Shown: piece after piece, positions 1-10,349 of the stretch
How the letters are laid out: the number at the start of each line of letters is the position of its first letter
Position numbering within the stretch: position 1 is the first letter of the stretch
Assembly (NCBI RefSeq): GCF_013019105.1
Contig: NZ_BLTE01000001.1
Coordinates: 613,648 to 677,647, forward strand
From: Fundidesulfovibrio magnetotacticus
GTDB taxonomy: Bacteria > Desulfobacterota > Desulfovibrionia > Desulfovibrionales > Desulfovibrionaceae
DNA length: 64,000 nt
Direction: 5' to 3'
Notes under the pieces: generated by a model
Seen by the model: the letters and a program-made list of their open reading frames with translations, nothing else
Database searches by the model: none
Told to the model about the DNA's origin: nothing
Translations under genes and position numbers: made by a program

Positions 1-1
1 G

Positions 2-475
2 CCCGGACGCATCGTGGGCCGCACGGAGGACTCCAAGGGCCGCACCGGCTACGTGCTCACGCTCCAGGCGCGCGAGCAGCACATCCGCCGCCAGAAGGCC
101 ACCTCCAACATCTGCTCCAACCAGGCCCTGTGCGCCCTGCGCAGCCTGGCCCACCTGTGCCTGCTGGGCGAGGAAGGCCTCAAGCGCACGGCGCTTCTCT
201 CCATGGAGAACGCCCGCTACGCCGCCGGGAAACTCACGGCCATCAAGGGCGTGAGCCTGCTGGGCCAGGGCCCCATCGGCAACGAGTTCGCCGTCACGCT
301 GCCCCGCGCCGCCCAGGACGTGTGCCTGGCCCTCATCGGGCGCGGCCTCGTGCCGGGCTTCCCCTTGGGCCGCTACTACCAGGGCCTGGAAAACGCCCTG
401 TTGGTGTGCTGCACCGAGAAGACCTCCAAACGCGACATCGACATACTGGCCGCCTGGCTGGAGGACGAACTATGA
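2..475 (+). CDS. gcvPA: Glycine dehydrogenase (decarboxylating) subunit 1, C-terminal part
   Basis: This is the C-terminal end of the alpha subunit of the split P-protein of the glycine cleavage system, cut by the window edge; the frame is open from base 2. P-protein decarboxylates glycine with PLP and passes the aminomethyl group to lipoyl-GcvH. About 157 residues remain of the roughly 440-450 usual for this family. Family-like stretches include ATSNICSNQALCAL and a typical small C-terminal domain ending in WLEDEL. Its stop overlaps the ATG of gcvPB in an ATGA junction, so the two subunits are probably translationally coupled. gcvT and gcvH would be expected upstream, outside the window. Confidence 0.93.
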   Translation, partial: PGRIVGRTEDSKGRTGYVLTLQAREQHIRRQKATSNICSNQALCALRSLAHLCLLGEEGLKRTALLSMENARYAAGKLTAIKGVSLLGQGPIGNEFAVTLPRAAQDVCLALIGRGLVPGFPLGRYYQGLENALLVCCTEKTSKRDIDILAAWLEDEL

Positions 476-1917
476 GCACCGTGTTCCAGCAGTCGCGCCC
501 CGGCCGCGAGGGCGTGTGGCCCAAGACCCCCTCGGGACAGGCCTCGGACCTCCTGCCCCCGGACCTCCTGCGCGACGGCCCCTCCGGCCTGCCCTCCCTC
601 TCGGAGCTGGACGTGGTGCGCCACTTCACCACGCTCTCGCGCAAGAACTTCGGGGTGGACGGCAACTTCTATCCGCTGGGGTCGTGCACCATGAAGTACA
701 ACCCCAAGTTCTGCGAAAACGTGGCCGCCCTGCCCGGCTTCGCCCGGCTCCACCCCATGCTGCCCCAGCTGCCGCGCGGCGACGAGCTGACCCAGGGCGC
801 GCTGGAGGTGTTGTACGAGACCGAGCGCTGGCTCTGCGAGATCACCGGCATGGACGAGTTCACCCTGCATCCCATGGCCGGGGCGCACGGCGAGCTGACC
901 GGCGTGCTGATCATGGCCGCCTACCACGCCGACAAGGGCAACAAGAAGACCAAGATCATCTGCCCGGATTCGGCCCACGGCACCAACCCGGCCTCGGCGG
1001 CCATCGCCGGGTACGAGGTGGTCAGCGTGGCCTCCAAGGACGGCATCGTGGACCCCGAGGCCCTGGCCGCCGTGCTGGACGACCAGGTGGCGGGCATGAT
1101 GATGACCTGCCCCAACACCCTGGGCCTGTTCGAGCAGAACCTGCCGCGCATCGTGGAGCTGCTGCGCTCCGTGGACGCCCTGCTCTACTACGACGGCGCG
1201 AACCTCAACGCCGTGATGGGCAAGATGCGCATGGGCGACGCCGGGTTCGACATCGTGCACGTGAACCTGCACAAGACCTTCGCCACGCCCCACGGCGGCG
1301 GCGGTCCCGGCGCAGGCCCGGTGGGCGTGTGCGCCCGCTTGGCGGACTACATGCCCATCTCGCGCGTGGTGAAGGACGCCTCCTGCCGCTTCCACCTGCG
1401 CTACGACTACCCCAAGTCCATCGGCTACGTGGCCCCGTTCTACGGCAACTTCGGGGTGGTGCTCAAAGCCTACGCGTACATGGTGCGCCTGGGCCGCGAG
1501 GGCCTGATCAAGGTGAGCGAGAACGCGGTGCTGGCGGCCAACTACCTGCGCAAACGCCTGGACGACGTGCTGGAGGTGCCCTACGACCGCATCTGCATGC
1601 ACGAGTTCGTGGCCTCGGCGGCGAAGCAGTCGGAAAAGGGCGTGCGCGCCCTGGACATCGCCAAGGCGCTCCTGGACAAGGGCTACCACGCCCCCACGGT
1701 GTACTTCCCGCTCATCGTGAAGGAATGCCTGATGTTCGAGCCCACGGAGACCGAGTCCAAGGAGACCCTGGACACCTTCGCGGACGACCTGCGCGCCATC
1801 CTGGCCCAGGCCGAGACCGACCCGGCCGCACTGCTGGCCGCCCCCGTGACCCTGCCCGTCACCCGCCTCGACGAGACGGCCGCCGCCAGGGGCATGCACA
1901 TCACCGAAGACATGTAG
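472..1917 (+). CDS. gcvPB: Glycine dehydrogenase (decarboxylating) subunit 2
   Basis: This is the PLP-bearing beta subunit of the glycine cleavage P-protein, 481 residues, the normal length for split GcvPB. It works with GcvPA, GcvH, GcvT and lipoamide dehydrogenase to cleave glycine, or to make it when the system runs in reverse. The PLP lysine is K268 in NLHKTFATPHGGGGPGAGPV, and the N-terminal region has the family motif FYPLGSCTMKYNPK. An open frame runs upstream to base 130, but it only shadows gcvPA. The true start is the ATG at 472, overlapping the gcvPA stop. A hairpin follows 30 bases after the stop. Confidence 0.97.
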   Translation: MSTVFQQSRPGREGVWPKTPSGQASDLLPPDLLRDGPSGLPSLSELDVVRHFTTLSRKNFGVDGNFYPLGSCTMKYNPKFCENVAALPGFARLHPMLPQLPRGDELTQGALEVLYETERWLCEITGMDEFTLHPMAGAHGELTGVLIMAAYHADKGNKKTKIICPDSAHGTNPASAAIAGYEVVSVASKDGIVDPEALAAVLDDQVAGMMMTCPNTLGLFEQNLPRIVELLRSVDALLYYDGANLNAVMGKMRMGDAGFDIVHVNLHKTFATPHGGGGPGAGPVGVCARLADYMPISRVVKDASCRFHLRYDYPKSIGYVAPFYGNFGVVLKAYAYMVRLGREGLIKVSENAVLAANYLRKRLDDVLEVPYDRICMHEFVASAAKQSEKGVRALDIAKALLDKGYHAPTVYFPLIVKECLMFEPTETESKETLDTFADDLRAILAQAETDPAALLAAPVTLPVTRLDETAAARGMHITEDM

Positions 1918-1946
1918 CGGCGACGCACGAACCGACCAGATGAACG

Positions 1947-1979
1947 ACGCCGCCCGGATGCGAGTCCGGGCGGCGTTTC
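1947..1979 (+). terminator. Hairpin terminator after gcvPB
   Basis: A perfect 12-bp inverted repeat (ACGCCGCCCGGA / TCCGGGCGGCGT) with a 6-base loop ends in a short TTT run. It lies 30 bases downstream of the gcvPB stop and probably ends the gcv transcript. The T tract is weak. Confidence 0.65.
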
Positions 1980-2116
1980 GCGTCCTGGCGGACGTGAACG
2001 GCGCGGCGGTCCGCGCTCCACGCATGCCCGCGCTACGCGGGCGGACGCACGGGAGAGGCCGCGGGCCTGTGCGGGGATGCCCTGGCGCGCCCGCTCCTCG
2101 TTCCCGCAACTAATCC

Positions 2117-2145
2117 TTGCCGCCGGGGCGTGGGTGGTTCATAAT
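2117..2145 (+). promoter_or_regulatory. Putative sigma-70 promoter for the 56-aa protein
   Basis: TTGCCG, a 17-base spacer and CATAAT lie 85 bases before the ATG at 2231. A small perfect hairpin (GTTGCC/GGCAAC) follows at 2151-2164 in the leader. Apart from this promoter and the gcvPB terminator, the stretch 1918-2230 shows nothing recognisable. Confidence 0.45.
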
Positions 2146-2230
2146 CCTACGTTGCCGGGGCAACGAACGCTCGCGCCCGAGGCGCGCACGTCCCCCCGGG
2201 ACTCCCAACACCCATCACGAAGGACCATCC

Positions 2231-2401
2231 ATGGCGAAGAAGCCCAACTATTCGTTCGAGAAGCGCCAGAAAGAGGCCGCCAAACAGAAGAAGAAGGAAG
2301 AAAAACTGCTGCGCAAGCAGGAAAAGAAGGCCTCGGGCGAGGAAGGCCAGGAAGAGCCGGGCACCGAAGATTCCGGACAGGCACACCCCGTCCAGGAGTG
2401 A
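2231..2401 (+). CDS. Short lysine-rich hypothetical protein
   Basis: A 56-residue, highly charged protein starting MAKKPNYSFEKRQKE. The first 35 residues are rich in Lys, Glu and Gln and would form an amphipathic or charged helix; the tail is acidic. Similar small MAKKPNY-type proteins are common in proteobacteria and have no assigned function; the basic N-terminal half would suit nucleic-acid or ribosome binding, which is inference. GAAGGA lies eight bases before the ATG. It has its own promoter-like sequence and a following GC-rich hairpin, so it is probably monocistronic. The longer frame from 2117 has no better start. Confidence 0.75.
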   Translation: MAKKPNYSFEKRQKEAAKQKKKEEKLLRKQEKKASGEEGQEEPGTEDSGQAHPVQE

Positions 2402-2953
2402 TCCCGGAGCGGCCCGGCCGCTCCGCCATCGCCGTGCGCCCCCCACGCAGGCCCGGCCCCGAACGGCATGGCGCGGCTTCACGTCCGCGTACGAAGCGCG
2501 CCGCAAGGCCTGATGCCAGCCGACGCCCTCTCCGGCGCGGGGCTTCAAGGCGGCGTCCGTTCCGGCTGCCCCCAGCGGAACCGCCTGCCCGCTCCGCCCA
2601 GGTGGCGGGTCCGGGGTCGTCCGAAGAGGCCTGCCGCCCCGCAGCCGTCAAGACCGCCCGCTGACCGGGAGTGCACCCGCATTCGTCCCGCGCTCATCCC
2701 GTGGCCGCCAGCCCGAGGCCGCGCATCCAGGGATCGGCCGCCACCGGCCGTTGCACCTTCAGTAGGATCGGCCATTCAGCCTCCGCAGGGAGACGGCGCG
2801 CCCCGTGCCGCCCGAACCGGGAGTACACGGCCGACGTCCTCCGCGCCGTGGCGTGCGCCGGGGCCGCCGCGACAGGCAAGGCAGGCGCTACGCAAAAAAA
2901 ACGGGCCGGGATCGCTCCCGGCCCGCGGTCAGGCATGTTCTCCCGAAGGAGTT
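2402..2953. other. Intergenic region, no gene recognised
   Basis: This is 552 bases of very GC-rich DNA between two convergent genes. The only clear structures are a 10-bp inverted repeat at 2405-2425 (CGGAGCGGCC / GGCCGCTCCG), likely ending the upstream small gene, and the terminator at 2894-2926 belonging to the minus-strand RRM gene. Open frames on both strands are long because of base composition and show no family signature. Confidence 0.6.
2894..2926 (-). terminator. Rho-independent terminator of the RRM protein gene
   Basis: Read on the minus strand, a CGGGCCGGGA / TCCCGGCCCG stem with a 4-base loop is followed directly by eight T residues. It lies 28 bases after the stop of the RRM gene, a textbook intrinsic terminator. 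Confidence 0.9.
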
Positions 2954-3256
2954 CTACCAGCGACGGCCGCCGCCACCGCCGCCGTAACCACCGCCGCCTC
3001 CGCCGGAGCGGGGCTTTTCCTGGGCCTCGTTGACCTTCAGCGTGCGGCCGCCCACCTCGGTGCCGTTGACGCCCTGGATGGCCGCCAGGGCGCCCTCGTC
3101 GTCCATCTCCACGAAGCCGAAGCCGCGCAGGCGTCCGGTTTCGCGGTCGGTGATAAGGGCCACGCTCAGCACTTCGCCGTAGGCGCTGAACACCTTGCGG
3201 ATATCATCTTCGGTGGACTTGAAGGACAGGTTGCCGACATAAAGCTTCTTGGCCAT
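2954..3256 (-). CDS. RRM-type RNA-binding protein, glycine-rich tail
   Basis: A 100-residue single RNA-recognition-motif protein. RNP2 is LYVGNL (residues 5-10) and RNP1 is RGFGFVEM (about 44-51), followed by a glycine/tyrosine-rich tail ending GGRRW. This is the layout of the glycine-rich RNA-binding proteins found in cyanobacteria and deltaproteobacteria, often cold-responsive; the target RNAs cannot be read from sequence. The ATG giving MAKKLYVG was chosen because GGGAG lies nine bases before it; an ATG two codons upstream would be too close to that site. The long leader (about 100 bases from the predicted promoter) could carry post-transcriptional control. Confidence 0.92.
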   Translation of the reverse strand: MAKKLYVGNLSFKSTEDDIRKVFSAYGEVLSVALITDRETGRLRGFGFVEMDDEGALAAIQGVNGTEVGGRTLKVNEAQEKPRSGGGGGGYGGGGGGRRW

Positions 3257-3360
3257 GGGCATTCGCTCCCGGGTTTTGGCATGTCTTTTCTCATCGGCAG
3301 GAGCTGGCGTTCGGACGAGCCCAAGACCCAATGAATCCATGCGCGTTGAAGGTTGAGAAG

Positions 3361-3390
3361 TCCATACTATCATCCGCGCTCCGGGCGCAA
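3361..3390 (-). promoter_or_regulatory. Putative promoter of the RRM protein gene
   Basis: On the minus strand TTGCGC, 18 bases and TATGGA lie about 105 bases upstream of the ATG. The rest of the 349-base gap (3257-3605) holds only the leader of the RRM gene and GC-rich sequence before the convergent end of fumC's downstream side. Confidence 0.45.
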
Positions 3391-3605
3391 GGAGCTTCCG
3401 GGGGGAAACATCGATTTTTCTGCCGGTTTTCGGGCCTTCGAGCACGTTGTCCGGCGTGTCGACGCGGAGCTGCCCATCGAACCGGAGCCCGTCCGCCCCT
3501 GACCGGGCATCACCTGAGCCGACCGCTTCGGCCCTGACTGGCCCAGGCCTGACCGGCCCCGGGCCTCTCCCCCCTGATCCGGCCGCCTCCACCGGGGCCG
3601 CATCC

Positions 3606-5006
<1,401 letters not shown>

Positions 5007-5059
5007 GAACCGGACCTCCTGATGGCCTGACGCGGCCTGCGAATAGGGATTACACATGA

Positions 5060-5088
5060 CCGTAACACCCGGTGCCCCTTGCGCGCAA
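5060..5088 (-). promoter_or_regulatory. Putative fumC promoter
   Basis: On the minus strand TTGCGC, 17 bases and TTACGG lie about 54 bases before the fumC ATG. The match to sigma-70 consensus is weak. Confidence 0.35.
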
Positions 5089-5135
5089 GAAAAAGCCCCG
5101 CAAGATGTCCGCCCCGCTCCGATCCGCGATTTTGC

Positions 5136-5164
5136 TTGCCTTGAAACCGCACCCGTTCTAGCGT
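5136..5164 (+). promoter_or_regulatory. Putative promoter of the dihydrolipoyl dehydrogenase gene
   Basis: TTGCCT, 17 bases and TAGCGT lie about 55 bases upstream of the ATG at 5219. The form matches the putative pgpA and purD promoters in this window. Confidence 0.4.
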
Positions 5165-5218
5165 GGTCCTCTTCGCACTTGTGATGTTTTCAGAACGCAC
5201 CTCTAGCCAACGGACGCC

Positions 5219-6568
5219 ATGGAAACCGAACTCTTCATCGTCGGGGGAGGCCCCGCCGGGTACGATGCGGCCCTCGCAGCCGCCCGCCGGGGCATCAAGG
5301 CCATCCTGCTGGAGAAGGAGCACCTGGGCGGCTCCTGCCTGAACTGGGGCTGCATCCCCACCAAGTTCCTGCTGGCCGCCGTGGCCCCCCTGGCCGAAAT
5401 GGAAGGACAGGAGCGCCTCAAGGTGGCCTCCGGGCAGTACCGCGTGGACCTCCCCGCCCTGGCCGACCGCAAGAAGCGCCACATCGAGGCCACCCGCAAG
5501 GCCATGGCCGCCCAGTTGGAAAAGCTGGGCGTCACGCTCCTGCGCGGGGAGCTCAAGATGATCGGGGCCGTGAAGTCCGTGGTGGAAATCGAAGGCGAGC
5601 CCAAGACCGTCTCCTACAAAAGGTGCATCCTGGCCACGGGCAGCCGCCCCGCCGCCAAGCCCGGCCTCAAGGCCGACCACGACGCCGTGCTCAACTCCGG
5701 CGACATCCTGGGCCTGCGCGAGGTTCCCGAAAGCCTCGTGGTGATCGGCGCGGGCTTCATCGGCCTGGAGCTGGCCCAGTTCTTCTCCCGCATGGGCAGC
5801 GCCGTCACCCTGCTGGAGGTGGCGGAGCGCATCGCGCCCGCCGAGGACGAAGAGGTCAGCAAGGCCCTGGCCCAGAGCTTCAAGCGCCAGGGCTGGGCCA
5901 TGCACACCGGCGTGCGCGTGGCCTCCCTGGCCACAGTGGACGGCCAGGCCCGCGTGGAACTGGAGGACGGCCGCGTCATCACCGCCGCCAAGTGCCTGCT
6001 CGCCGTGGGACGCCAGCCCAACTCGCGCAACCTCATGCTGGAGATGCTGGGGGCCGAGGTGAAGGGCGCGGGCTGGGTGCATACCGACGAACACCTTCTG
6101 GCCAGCCCCACGGTCTACGCCGTGGGCGACGTGAACGGCCGCACGCTCCTGGCCCACGCGGCCTCCAGCCAGGGCGAATGGGCCGTGCGCCACTTCGCGG
6201 GCGAGGAAACCCGGCCCTACGAGCCCGGCCCCATCCCCGGCTGCATGTACGGCGCGCCCGAAACCATGCGCGTGGGACTGCTGGAAGCCGAGGCCCGCGC
6301 CCAGGGCCTGGAGGACGTGACCGTCACGCGCGCCCAGCTCATCGCCAATCCCATCGCCCAGGCCCACGGGGCCACGGGCGGCCTCGTGAAGTGCGTGTGG
6401 AGCGAGGGACGCCTCAAGGGTGTCACGGCCGTCGGCCACGGCGTGGCCTCCCTGGCCACCCTCTCCACGGTGCTGGTGGGCCAGGGTTTCACCAGGAAGC
6501 AGTGCGAGGACGTGGTGTTCCCCCATCCCACCCTGGACGAGGCCCTGCGCGCCGCGCTCCTGGCCTGA
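5219..6568 (+). CDS. lpdA: Dihydrolipoyl dehydrogenase
   Basis: A 449-residue FAD disulfide reductase that reoxidises dihydrolipoyl groups using NAD, the L-protein of the glycine cleavage system or E3 of 2-oxoacid dehydrogenases. The N-terminal FAD motif is GGGPAGYDAA, the redox-active pair is C40/C45 in GGSCLNWGCIPTK, a second dinucleotide motif is VIGAGFIGLELAQ, the FAD-binding motif is YAVGDVNG, and the C-terminal catalytic His-Glu lies in HPTLDEAL. It is slightly shorter than E. coli Lpd (474). No 2-oxoacid dehydrogenase genes are nearby; gcvPAB is 3.3 kb away, so a glycine cleavage role is inferred. A GTG-start oxidoreductase gene follows after 15 bases, probably in the same transcript. 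Confidence 0.93.
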   Translation: METELFIVGGGPAGYDAALAAARRGIKAILLEKEHLGGSCLNWGCIPTKFLLAAVAPLAEMEGQERLKVASGQYRVDLPALADRKKRHIEATRKAMAAQLEKLGVTLLRGELKMIGAVKSVVEIEGEPKTVSYKRCILATGSRPAAKPGLKADHDAVLNSGDILGLREVPESLVVIGAGFIGLELAQFFSRMGSAVTLLEVAERIAPAEDEEVSKALAQSFKRQGWAMHTGVRVASLATVDGQARVELEDGRVITAAKCLLAVGRQPNSRNLMLEMLGAEVKGAGWVHTDEHLLASPTVYAVGDVNGRTLLAHAASSQGEWAVRHFAGEETRPYEPGPIPGCMYGAPETMRVGLLEAEARAQGLEDVTVTRAQLIANPIAQAHGATGGLVKCVWSEGRLKGVTAVGHGVASLATLSTVLVGQGFTRKQCEDVVFPHPTLDEALRAALLA

Positions 6569-6583
6569 TTCCGGGGCCGGGCC

Positions 6584-8527
6584 GTGTCCGAGCGAACCGT
6601 CCGGAGCGCCTGCACGCGCCACTGCGGCGACGGCTGCGCCCTGCTGGTGGACGTGGGGCCTGAAGGCGTCCGAAGCGTCCGGGGCAACCCGGACCACCCC
6701 TTCACGCGGGGGCGCATCTGCGCCAAGACCGCGCGCTTCGCCCAGCGCCTCGCCAGTCCCCGGCGCGTCACCACGCCCCTGGTCCGCCATGGCGCGGACT
6801 TCCGTCCCGCCTCCTGGGACGAAGCCCTGGAGCTGATCGCCCGGCGCATGGACGCTCTGCGCCCCACGCCGGAGCGCATGCTCCACATCCACTACCACGC
6901 CTCCTTCGGGCTGCTGCATCAGGCCGGAAAATTCCTCTTCAACACCCTGGGCGCGTCGGGCTTCTCCGGGGCCATCTGCCTGGGGGCCGGCGCCGAGGCC
7001 ATCCGCCGGGACTTCGGGGCCATCCGGCAGGGGCCGCTCGAAGAATCCGCGCAGGCCGCCCGCATCGTCAACTGGGGCCGCAACGCCCGCGCGCAGTCCG
7101 CACACCTGGCGGCCATGCTGGGCCAGGCCCGCGAGAACGGCGCGCGCGTGCTGGCCATCCACCCCGGCGACGCTTCCTACGACCGCGACCACGAGATCAT
7201 CCTGCGCCCCGGCACGGACCGCTTACTGGCCGCCGCCGCGCTCAAGCTGCTGGCCGCACGCGGCCAACTCTCCCCGCTGGCCCTCGATCGCTGCGCCAAC
7301 GCCGGGGCCTTCCTGGAACTTCTGGACCGCTGGCCCCTGGACGACCTGCTGGAAGCCTGCGACGTCCCCCTCGAACAGGCCCGGACCCTCGCGGACTGGT
7401 ACGCCCCCGCCAACGCCCCCTGCCCTCCCGGACTCCTCGACGCCACAGCCACCCACATCGGCCGGGGCCTGCAGCGCTACGCCCACGGCGGGGCCAGCGT
7501 GCGCTTCGTGGACGCCCTGGCCATGCTCTCGGGCAACGTGGGCCGCCCCGGCGGCGGCGTGTGGTTCCTCTCCCCGGACCCCGGCCTCGCCGCCTGGGAC
7601 TGGACCGGCGTCCCCCCCGGACCCTCCCGCCGCTTCCCCATCGCCGGACTGGCCCGCGCCGTGGAGGCCGCCGACCCGCCCGTGGACTTCGTCTGGGTGG
7701 AGGGCATGAACCTCGTCACCCAATGCCCGGAGAGCCTGGCCCTGGAGCGCATGCTCCGGGAACGCTTCACCGTGGTGGTTGAGCCCTTCCTCACCGACAC
7801 GGCTCGCGCCGCCACCGTGGTGCTGCCCCCGGCGCTCATGCTTGAATGCGAAGACGTGCTGCGCCCGGGCGAACACGCGGGACTGCTCCACGCGGCCAAG
7901 GCCGTGGACCCGCCCGGGGAGTGCCTGCCCAACTTCGAGATAGCCGCCCGTCTGGGCGCGCGGCTGGCCGATCCCGTGATCCTGCCGGACGCCGAGACTG
8001 TGATGGAAGCCGCCCTGCGCGACGGCAAGGCGGGCTGGACCCTGGAGACCCTGCGCCGCGAGGGCTGGCTGGCCGCCCCCGTCGACCCCGCGCCCTGGTC
8101 CGGCGGCATCTTCGCCCACGCCGACGGGCTCTACCATCTGCCGGACGCCCTGCCCTCCTACTCCCCTGTGGACCCGGACTTCCCGCTGCGCCTGCTCTCG
8201 CCCGTGCGGCGCGAGCACCTGCTCTCCCAGATCCCCGAGGACGAGCAGCAGGCCCCGCCCACGCTCTATCTCTCGCCCCGGGCCGCGGCCTTCGACGCCC
8301 TGGACCTCTCCGGCCCCGTGCTCCTGGAGACGGCCCTGGGCTCCATGACCGTGCGCGTGGAGTCCCTGCCCGGCCTGCACCCCGAGACGGCGGTCTACCC
8401 GCGCGGCGACTGGCTCTCGCACGGAGGCTGCGTCAACCGCCTGATCCGGGGCCGCACCGCCGACCTGGGCGGGCAGGCAGCCTACTACGAAGAACGAGCC
8501 CGCCTGGTGAACGCCCCGGTCGCCTGA
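6584..8527 (+). CDS. Molybdopterin-dependent oxidoreductase
   Basis: A 647-residue member of the DMSO reductase/formate dehydrogenase superfamily (bis-MGD Mo or W enzymes). The N-terminal Fe4S4 ligands are C10, C14, C18 and C46 (CTRHCGDGC and RICAK). C132 in GAICLGAG sits where the metal ligand is expected. Blocks typical of the family follow: NWGRNA, IHPGD, FVWVEGMNLVTQCPE and a C-terminal molydopterin-dinucleotide domain from about 520. No twin-arginine signal is present, so it is probably cytoplasmic. It begins at GTG 15 bases after lpdA. No electron-transfer subunit is adjacent, so the substrate is unknown. It is shorter than FdhA and lacks a visible TGA selenocysteine codon. Confidence 0.85.
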   Translation: MSERTVRSACTRHCGDGCALLVDVGPEGVRSVRGNPDHPFTRGRICAKTARFAQRLASPRRVTTPLVRHGADFRPASWDEALELIARRMDALRPTPERMLHIHYHASFGLLHQAGKFLFNTLGASGFSGAICLGAGAEAIRRDFGAIRQGPLEESAQAARIVNWGRNARAQSAHLAAMLGQARENGARVLAIHPGDASYDRDHEIILRPGTDRLLAAAALKLLAARGQLSPLALDRCANAGAFLELLDRWPLDDLLEACDVPLEQARTLADWYAPANAPCPPGLLDATATHIGRGLQRYAHGGASVRFVDALAMLSGNVGRPGGGVWFLSPDPGLAAWDWTGVPPGPSRRFPIAGLARAVEAADPPVDFVWVEGMNLVTQCPESLALERMLRERFTVVVEPFLTDTARAATVVLPPALMLECEDVLRPGEHAGLLHAAKAVDPPGECLPNFEIAARLGARLADPVILPDAETVMEAALRDGKAGWTLETLRREGWLAAPVDPAPWSGGIFAHADGLYHLPDALPSYSPVDPDFPLRLLSPVRREHLLSQIPEDEQQAPPTLYLSPRAAAFDALDLSGPVLLETALGSMTVRVESLPGLHPETAVYPRGDWLSHGGCVNRLIRGRTADLGGQAAYYEERARLVNAPVA

Positions 8528-8570
8528 CCCGCTCCCGCCTGAGCCACAGGCAGGGACGGCCGCGGCCCAG

Positions 8571-8915
8571 CAAGAGGAAGAGCCTCCGGCGGCCAGGGCT
8601 CCGCCCCGCACCCCGGCAAGGCTCTGCCCTGCACCCGCCGGGGGGAGAGCCTCCCCCCGGACCCCGGCAATTGCTTCGCGTCGGTGGGAGGGGCGGCAGG
8701 GCCGGGCGTCCGGGGTCTCTCCGCCCCCTCTCACACAGCCCTACCCGGTGAAACCCGCAAAGCAACTTGGGATTCCAAAGGGCGTAGCCCTTTGGCCGCC
8801 GGAGGCTATTCCTCCTTCCTCCTTCCCACCACCGCCGCAACCGAACCGTACGCCACCGCGAAACGGAGCGGGATTCCAAGGGCGCAACTCTCTTGCCGCC
8901 GGAGGCTCTTCCTCC
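8571..8915. repeat. Intergenic repeat cluster between convergent genes
   Basis: The 431-base gap 8528-8958 has no gene but is full of repeats. A 45-base imperfect direct repeat occurs at 8771-8815 and 8872-8915 (GATTCCAAGGG...GCCGCCGGAGGCT...TTCCTCC). The end of the second copy, 8895-8914, is repeated perfectly in inverse orientation at 8574-8593 (20 bp). The first copy contains a perfect hairpin CCAAAGGG/CCCTTTGG at 8775-8795. Between them, 8593-8666 holds about three degenerate 25-base units (GGCTC.GCCC.GCACCC..GG). This resembles extragenic palindromic repeats seen in Desulfovibrio genomes. It may also act as a terminator region for the converging lpdA and glyA transcripts. Confidence 0.75.
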
Positions 8916-8958
8916 GACGGCTTTCCTCCCCCAGCCGCAACGTCGGCGGGCGTTTCGT

Positions 8959-10218
8959 TTATTGCAGGCCTGGCACGGGGAATCCGGCGCACATCGTCGC
9001 CACTTCAGCGCGCACTGTCGCGCGCAGGGCAGCGTCCCGGGGGTTGCGCAACAGGGCGTCGATCCAGCCTGCCAGGCGGTCCATCTCCTGCTCCATCATG
9101 CCGCGCGTGGTGGCTGCCGGGGTGCCCAGGCGGATGCCGCTGGGTTTGAGGGGCGGATTGGGGTCGTCGGGGACGATTTGTTTGTTGGTGGTCAGGCCTG
9201 CTTCGTCGAGGAGTTCTTCGGCGGTTTTGCCGTCCAGGTTGTAGCCTTGCTGGGTGTTCACCACGAGCATGTGGTTGTCGGTGCCGCCGGTGACGAGGGG
9301 CGCGCCGCGTGCGGCGAGCGCGGCGGCCAGGGCGCGGGCGTTAGCGAGAACCTGTCGGGCGTAGACGGCGAAGGCGGGCTCCAGGGCTTTGCCCAGGGTG
9401 ACGGCGATGCCCGCCACGGCGTTCATGTGGGGGCCGCCCTGGAGCCCGGGGAACACGGACTTGTCGATGCGCTGGGCCAGTTCCTTGCGGCAGAGGATGA
9501 TGCCGCCGCGCGGGCCTCGCAGGCTTTTGTGGGAGGTGGTGGTCACCACGTCGAAGCCCGCGTCGAAGGGGTTGCGCATCACGCCGCCGGCCACGAGTCC
9601 GGCGTAGTGGGAGGCGTCGCACATGGTGAAGGCTCCTGCCTCGTCGGCCACGTCCTTGAAGGCGGCGTAGTCCAGGTCTCGCGGGTAGGAGGTGTAGCCG
9701 CAGAGCACCAGCCTGGGCTTGTGGGCGCGGGCCATGGCGCGCACGGCGTCGAAGTCGATGGTCCCGTCGGCGGGGTCGGTCTTGTAGCGCACGAAGTTGA
9801 AGAGCCTGCCCATGTGGGAGACGGGCGCGCCGTGGGTGAGGTGTCCGCCGTGGGAGAGGTCCATGGCCAGGATGGTGTCGCCGGGTTCCAGGAGCCCCAG
9901 GTAGACGGCCTGGTTCATGGGCGAGCCCGAGAGGGGCTGCACGTTGACGTGTTCGCAGCGGAAGAGTTTGCAGGCGCGCTGACGGGCCAGCTCCTCCACC
10001 TGGTCGGTGTAGCGCTGTCCGCCGTAGTAGCGGCGTCCGGGGTAACCTTCGGAGTACTTGTTGGTGAACACGCTGCCCAGGAGGGCGAGCACTTCGGGAT
10101 AGGTGTAGTTTTCGCTGGGGATCAACTCGATGCCGGAGGCCTGGCGGGACTCTTCCCCGGCCAGGGCGGCGAAGACTTCGGGATCGGCGGATTGAAGCAG
10201 GTCACGGTGGGCGCGCAT
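8959..10218 (-). CDS. glyA: Serine hydroxymethyltransferase
   Basis: A 419-residue PLP enzyme interconverting serine and glycine with tetrahydrofolate. Family landmarks are IELIPSENYTYPEVLALLGS, the YPGRRYYGG block, and the PLP lysine in TTTSHKSLRGPRGG. Length matches bacterial GlyA. AGGAGGAG lies just before the ATG at 10218, so the longer frame to 10461 is discarded. It is divergent from maf. Together with gcvPAB and lpdA it places glycine/serine/one-carbon metabolism in this block. Confidence 0.97.
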   Translation of the reverse strand: MRAHRDLLQSADPEVFAALAGEESRQASGIELIPSENYTYPEVLALLGSVFTNKYSEGYPGRRYYGGQRYTDQVEELARQRACKLFRCEHVNVQPLSGSPMNQAVYLGLLEPGDTILAMDLSHGGHLTHGAPVSHMGRLFNFVRYKTDPADGTIDFDAVRAMARAHKPRLVLCGYTSYPRDLDYAAFKDVADEAGAFTMCDASHYAGLVAGGVMRNPFDAGFDVVTTTSHKSLRGPRGGIILCRKELAQRIDKSVFPGLQGGPHMNAVAGIAVTLGKALEPAFAVYARQVLANARALAAALAARGAPLVTGGTDNHMLVVNTQQGYNLDGKTAEELLDEAGLTTNKQIVPDDPNPPLKPSGIRLGTPAATTRGMMEQEMDRLAGWIDALLRNPRDAALRATVRAEVATMCAGFPVPGLQ

Positions 10219-10349
10219 GGGCTCCTCCTTTGCGGGAAGGTTGGCATCGCGGTCGCGATGCAGCCCAGGCGAGCGGCTTGCAGACGGTTGCGCGCTCCCC
10301 CGTGGTTGCCCACGTTTCTCGCCAGTCACGCGCTCCGGTGTGTGGGAGG

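Noticed and set aside
376..2109. 577-codon open frame antisense to gcvPB
   Set aside because: His/Gly/Val-rich composition typical of the antisense frame of a GC-rich gene, no family motif; gcvPB on the other strand is unmistakable.
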